A stretch of 9,337 nucleotides of DNA, taken from an uncultured Gemmatimonadota bacterium (GTDB lineage: Bacteria; Gemmatimonadota; Gemmatimonadetes; Gemmatimonadales; GWC2-71-9). The stretch is taken from positions 1-9,337 of the forward strand of contig CAJVYZ010000071.1 of NCBI GenBank assembly GCA_913009915.1. The letters run 5' to 3'. The notes under the pieces are model-generated. The model ran no database searches. It worked only from the letters and a program-made list of their open reading frames with translations, and had not been told where the DNA came from. The position numbers and the translations under genes were made by a program. Shown here in pieces: positions 6,736 through 9,337 of the stretch. Numbering within the stretch: the stretch's first letter is position 1; each line of letters begins with the position of its first letter.

Positions 6736-9228
6736 GTCTGGAGCCGGTACTCGACGCCTTTGCCCGGGTGCCCGCGGTTCAGGAACTGGAGCATGCCCTC
6801 CCTGCCAGAAACGCGGCTCTGGCTCTGGGCGGACTCCCGGGGTCGAGCCCGGCGGTGCTGGTTGCCTGGTTGGCCCGAACCTTCCCCCAACGGTTGTTCA
6901 CCGTGGTGGCGCCGACGCCCGCCGATGGCGAGCGATGGCTCGACGATCTGCGGACGCTCACCGATCTCCCGGCGGCGTTGTATCCCCAGCGGGAATCGCT
7001 GGGCGAGGACGAGCCCCACTACGAGATTGCCGGCGAGCGTATCGAGACGATCGACGCGTTGCTTGCCGGGCGACTCAGAATCCTGGTCACCACCGCTCGC
7101 GCCACGGCGGAACGGACCCGGATACCGGACGCTCTGGCGCACGCGACCATCACGCTGCAGGCCGGCCAGGACGGGGGGAAGGGCGGGGTCACCCTGGGGT
7201 CGCTGGTCGAGCGGCTGGAGAGCATGGGGTACCGCAAGGTGCCGACGGTGACGGAGGTAGCCGAGTTCAGCGTGCGGGGCGGCATCGTCGACGTGTACGG
7301 CTTCGGCATGGCTGCGCCGGCCCGCCTGGAGTGGTGGGGCGACACCCTGGAGTCGCTGCGGGCGTTCGATCTGACGTCCCAGCGATCGCTGGAACCGCTC
7401 GACGCCATCACCGTCCTGCCGATATCAGGCGTCACCATACGGGCCCATGATGAGGGCGAGCAGGCCGTTACCCGGCGGTCGCTCCTCGACCTGTTGCCCG
7501 GCGACACGGTGGTGATCGAGGAGTCGGTGGGGGCCGACGGTGAAGAGGTCGAGCGGATCTGGAACGAGGCCGACCATCACCTGGAAGTAGCTCGCCGGTT
7601 GGGGGAGGCGGTGGCCGACCGTGAGTCGCTGTTCGTCGAACCGTCCGTGTGGCGTGCGCAGTTGGACACCTTCCCGGGCCTCAGGCTCCGCGACGACCGA
7701 TCCGCCATCGACGTGCAGTGCGGATTCTTTCCGCCGGAACGCGTCGACCGTGATCTCCCGCGGCTTCGCCGGCTGCTGGGCGGCCCCACGCCCACGTTGA
7801 TCCTGTGTGACAACGAAGGACAACTGGAACGGCTCGACGAACTGCTGAGCGACGGCGGCCGCCGGCAGATAGGCGCCACGTTGGCCCTCGGGGCGCTGGA
7901 CGGCGGCTTCGTCATGCCCACCCTCCGGGTGCTCACCGACCACGAGATCGTCCGCCGGGCCCGGCGGTTGCGGCGGGCACGACGTTACCGTCAGGCGGCC
8001 CCGTCCGCCGCGACCGGGTCCCTCAAGGAGGGCGATTACGTGGTGCACCTGGATCACGGCATTGGGATCTATCGCGGTATCGATACCATGCCACTGGGTG
8101 GCAGCACCATCCAGGTGGCGGTGCTGGAGTATCTGGGCGGTGACCGATTGAACGTGCCGCTCTACCGGCTGGATCAACTGGAACGCTATCGCGGAGCCGG
8201 GGAGGACGGCGACCGGGCGCCCCCCAAACTCCACAAACTGGGCGGCCCCAGTTGGAAGCGTACCCGGGACAAGACCAAGGCGGCCATCAAGGAGATGGCG
8301 GCCGAGCTGCTCGAGTTGTACGCCAGGCGTCGGGTGACGTCGGGTTATGCCTTCCCGCCCGACACGCGGTGGCAGCAGGAATTGGAATCGAGCTTTCTGT
8401 ACGAGGATACCCCCGATCAGCGCCAGGCAACGGAGCAGGTCAAGCGGGACATGGAACAGCCGCGGACGATGGACCGGCTCCTGGTTGGTGACGTGGGCTA
8501 CGGCAAGACCGAGATCGCGGTACGGGCGGCCTTCAAGGCGATCCAGGGAGGCAAGCAGGTCGCCGTGCTGGTGCCGACCACGATCCTGGCCGACCAACAC
8601 GGGCGGACCTTCAGCGAGCGCCTGGCGGATTTCCCGGTGCGAGTGGAGGTGTTGTCCCGGTTCCGTACGCCGAAGGAGCAGAAGGCGATCGTCGCCGAGG
8701 TGACGGCGGGGAAAGTCGACGTGGTGATCGGCACGCACCGGCTGTTGTCGAAAGACGTGGTGTTCAAGGACCTCGGCCTGCTGATCGTGGACGAAGAGCA
8801 CCGGTTCGGGGTGCGCCACAAGGAACGGTTGAAGGCTCTCCGGCTGTCGGTAGACGTGTTGACCCTCACCGCCACGCCGATCCCGCGTACCCTGCATCTG
8901 TCGTTGGCGGGGCTTCGGGACATCACCCTGATCGAAACCGCCCCACGCGACCGGTCGCCCATTCTGACGTTCATCGAACCGTGGGACGACGGGCTCATCG
9001 AGGAGGCGTTGGCCCGTGAACTGGACCGCGGGGGGCAGGTGTTCGTGGTGCACAACCGGGTCGAGACCATCGATACCATCGGTGCCCGGATACGGGCGCT
9101 GGCGCCGCGCGCCGAGGTGGCGGTAGCGCACGGACAGATGCCGGCCGAGGCCCTCGAGCGGGTGATGCACGATTTTGTGGCCGGCAAGGTATCCATCCTC
9201 GTCTCCACCATGATCGTGGAATCGGGAT
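6732..9228 (+). CDS. mfd: Transcription-repair coupling factor Mfd, 3' truncated by contig end
   Basis: 832 codons of a protein usually about 1100-1200 aa. Mfd is an ATP-driven DNA translocase that removes stalled RNA polymerase and brings UvrA to the lesion. Visible in order are the UvrB-like N-terminal module (through FSVRGGIVDVYGFG and LRAFDLTSQRS), the RNA-polymerase-interacting CarD-like domain (about 430-490, GDYVVHLDHGIGIYRG), Walker A GDVGYGKTE (586-594), motif Ia VLVPTTILADQH, DEEH (687-690), TATPIPRT (from 713), VFVVHNRVETID, and the start of motif V (STMIVESG). The end of the second translocase domain, the TRG motif and the C-terminal autoinhibitory domain are missing because the contig ends. 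The apparent TAG stop at 9228-9230 is one genomic T plus the first two adapter bases. In the family this position continues as ESG-L/I-D, and a T is compatible with a Leu TTG/TTA codon. The GTG start at 6732 overlaps the BatA-type gene by 4 bp (GTGA); the frame is open further upstream, to 6579, inside that gene, but only as a shadow. Confidence 0.97.
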
Positions 9229-9337
9229 AGATCGGAAGATCACACGTCTGAACTCCAGTCACACTGATATATCTCGTATGCCGTCTTCTGCTTGAAAAAA
9301 AAAAAAAACACAAAACACAAATGTACGCATCACACGC
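9229..9337. other. Illumina adapter read-through, poly-A and unaligned tail (not genomic)
   Basis: AGATCGGAAGA begins the TruSeq adapter (9229..9262), with a single mismatch at 9240 (T where the adapter has G). The index ACTGATAT (9263..9270) follows; it is the reverse complement of the left-end index. The P7 complement (9271..9294), 14 A residues (9295..9308) and 29 bases of low-complexity tail (9309..9337) complete it. Poly-A followed by noise is typical of reads that run off the end of the library molecule. Confidence 0.98.

Noticed and set aside
7425..9170. Minus-strand open frame of 581 codons
   Set aside because: Antisense to the conserved mfd; composition is that of a reverse-frame shadow.
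1..9300. Transposon or linear plasmid bounded by 72-bp terminal inverted repeats
   Set aside because: The termini are Illumina adapter with an identical index; no transposase or terminal-protein gene is present.
9295..9308. Poly-A tail or terminator
   Set aside because: It directly follows the P7 adapter and is a sequencing run-off artefact.
8498..9313. Minus-strand open frame of 271 codons over the right end
   Set aside because: Its N-terminus (MCFFFFSSRRRHTRYISV) is the translation of Illumina adapter and poly-A, and the rest is a shadow of mfd.

Overview
The window is a 9.16 kb piece of high-GC bacterial chromosome (73..9228) with Illumina P7-side library adapter left on both ends (1..72 and 9229..9337). 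Everything outside 73..9228 is synthetic. The 72-bp inverted termini are an adapter artefact, and so is the apparent stop codon at the end of mfd. The organism cannot be named from housekeeping genes read by eye. High GC, GTG starts in overlapping genes, a secreted M28 peptidase and a DUF58/BatA-type gene pair would fit Gemmatimonadota or a similar environmental phylum; this is a moderate-to-low-confidence guess.

Layout. The left half is on the minus strand. A secreted M28 zinc metallopeptidase (start near 3537, stop at 1993) is followed after 99 bp by lepA (elongation factor 4; 1893 down to 94), which is complete and ends 21 bp before the adapter. The 99-bp gap holds a long GC-rich hairpin and seven in-phase 7-bp repeat units. 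The repeats run into the 3' end of the peptidase gene and supply its last codons and stop. A divergent intergenic region of about 500 bp (3538..4042) follows. It holds an inverted repeat, an AT-rich patch with short direct and inverted repeats, a second small array of the same heptamer family, and a promoter-like TTGACA next to the rightward genes.

The right half is a tight plus-strand operon of three genes: a DUF58 protein with a von Willebrand-like MIDAS motif (4043..4951), a BatA-type membrane protein with a vWA-like domain (4948..6735), and mfd, the transcription-repair coupling factor (6732..9228, 3' end cut off by the contig end). Both junctions are 4-bp GTGA overlaps, so translation of the three is probably coupled.

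How the genes relate. LepA acts on the ribosome, the peptidase is exported, Mfd rescues stalled RNA polymerase and recruits nucleotide excision repair, and the DUF58/BatA pair belongs to a poorly understood envelope-associated family usually seen with MoxR AAA+ ATPases. No moxR is visible here. I see no defence system, mobile element, CRISPR array, tRNA or rRNA. The most interesting biological signals are the heptamer repeats shared by the two intergenic regions and the coupling of DUF58/BatA to mfd. I did not find a clear new multi-gene system.
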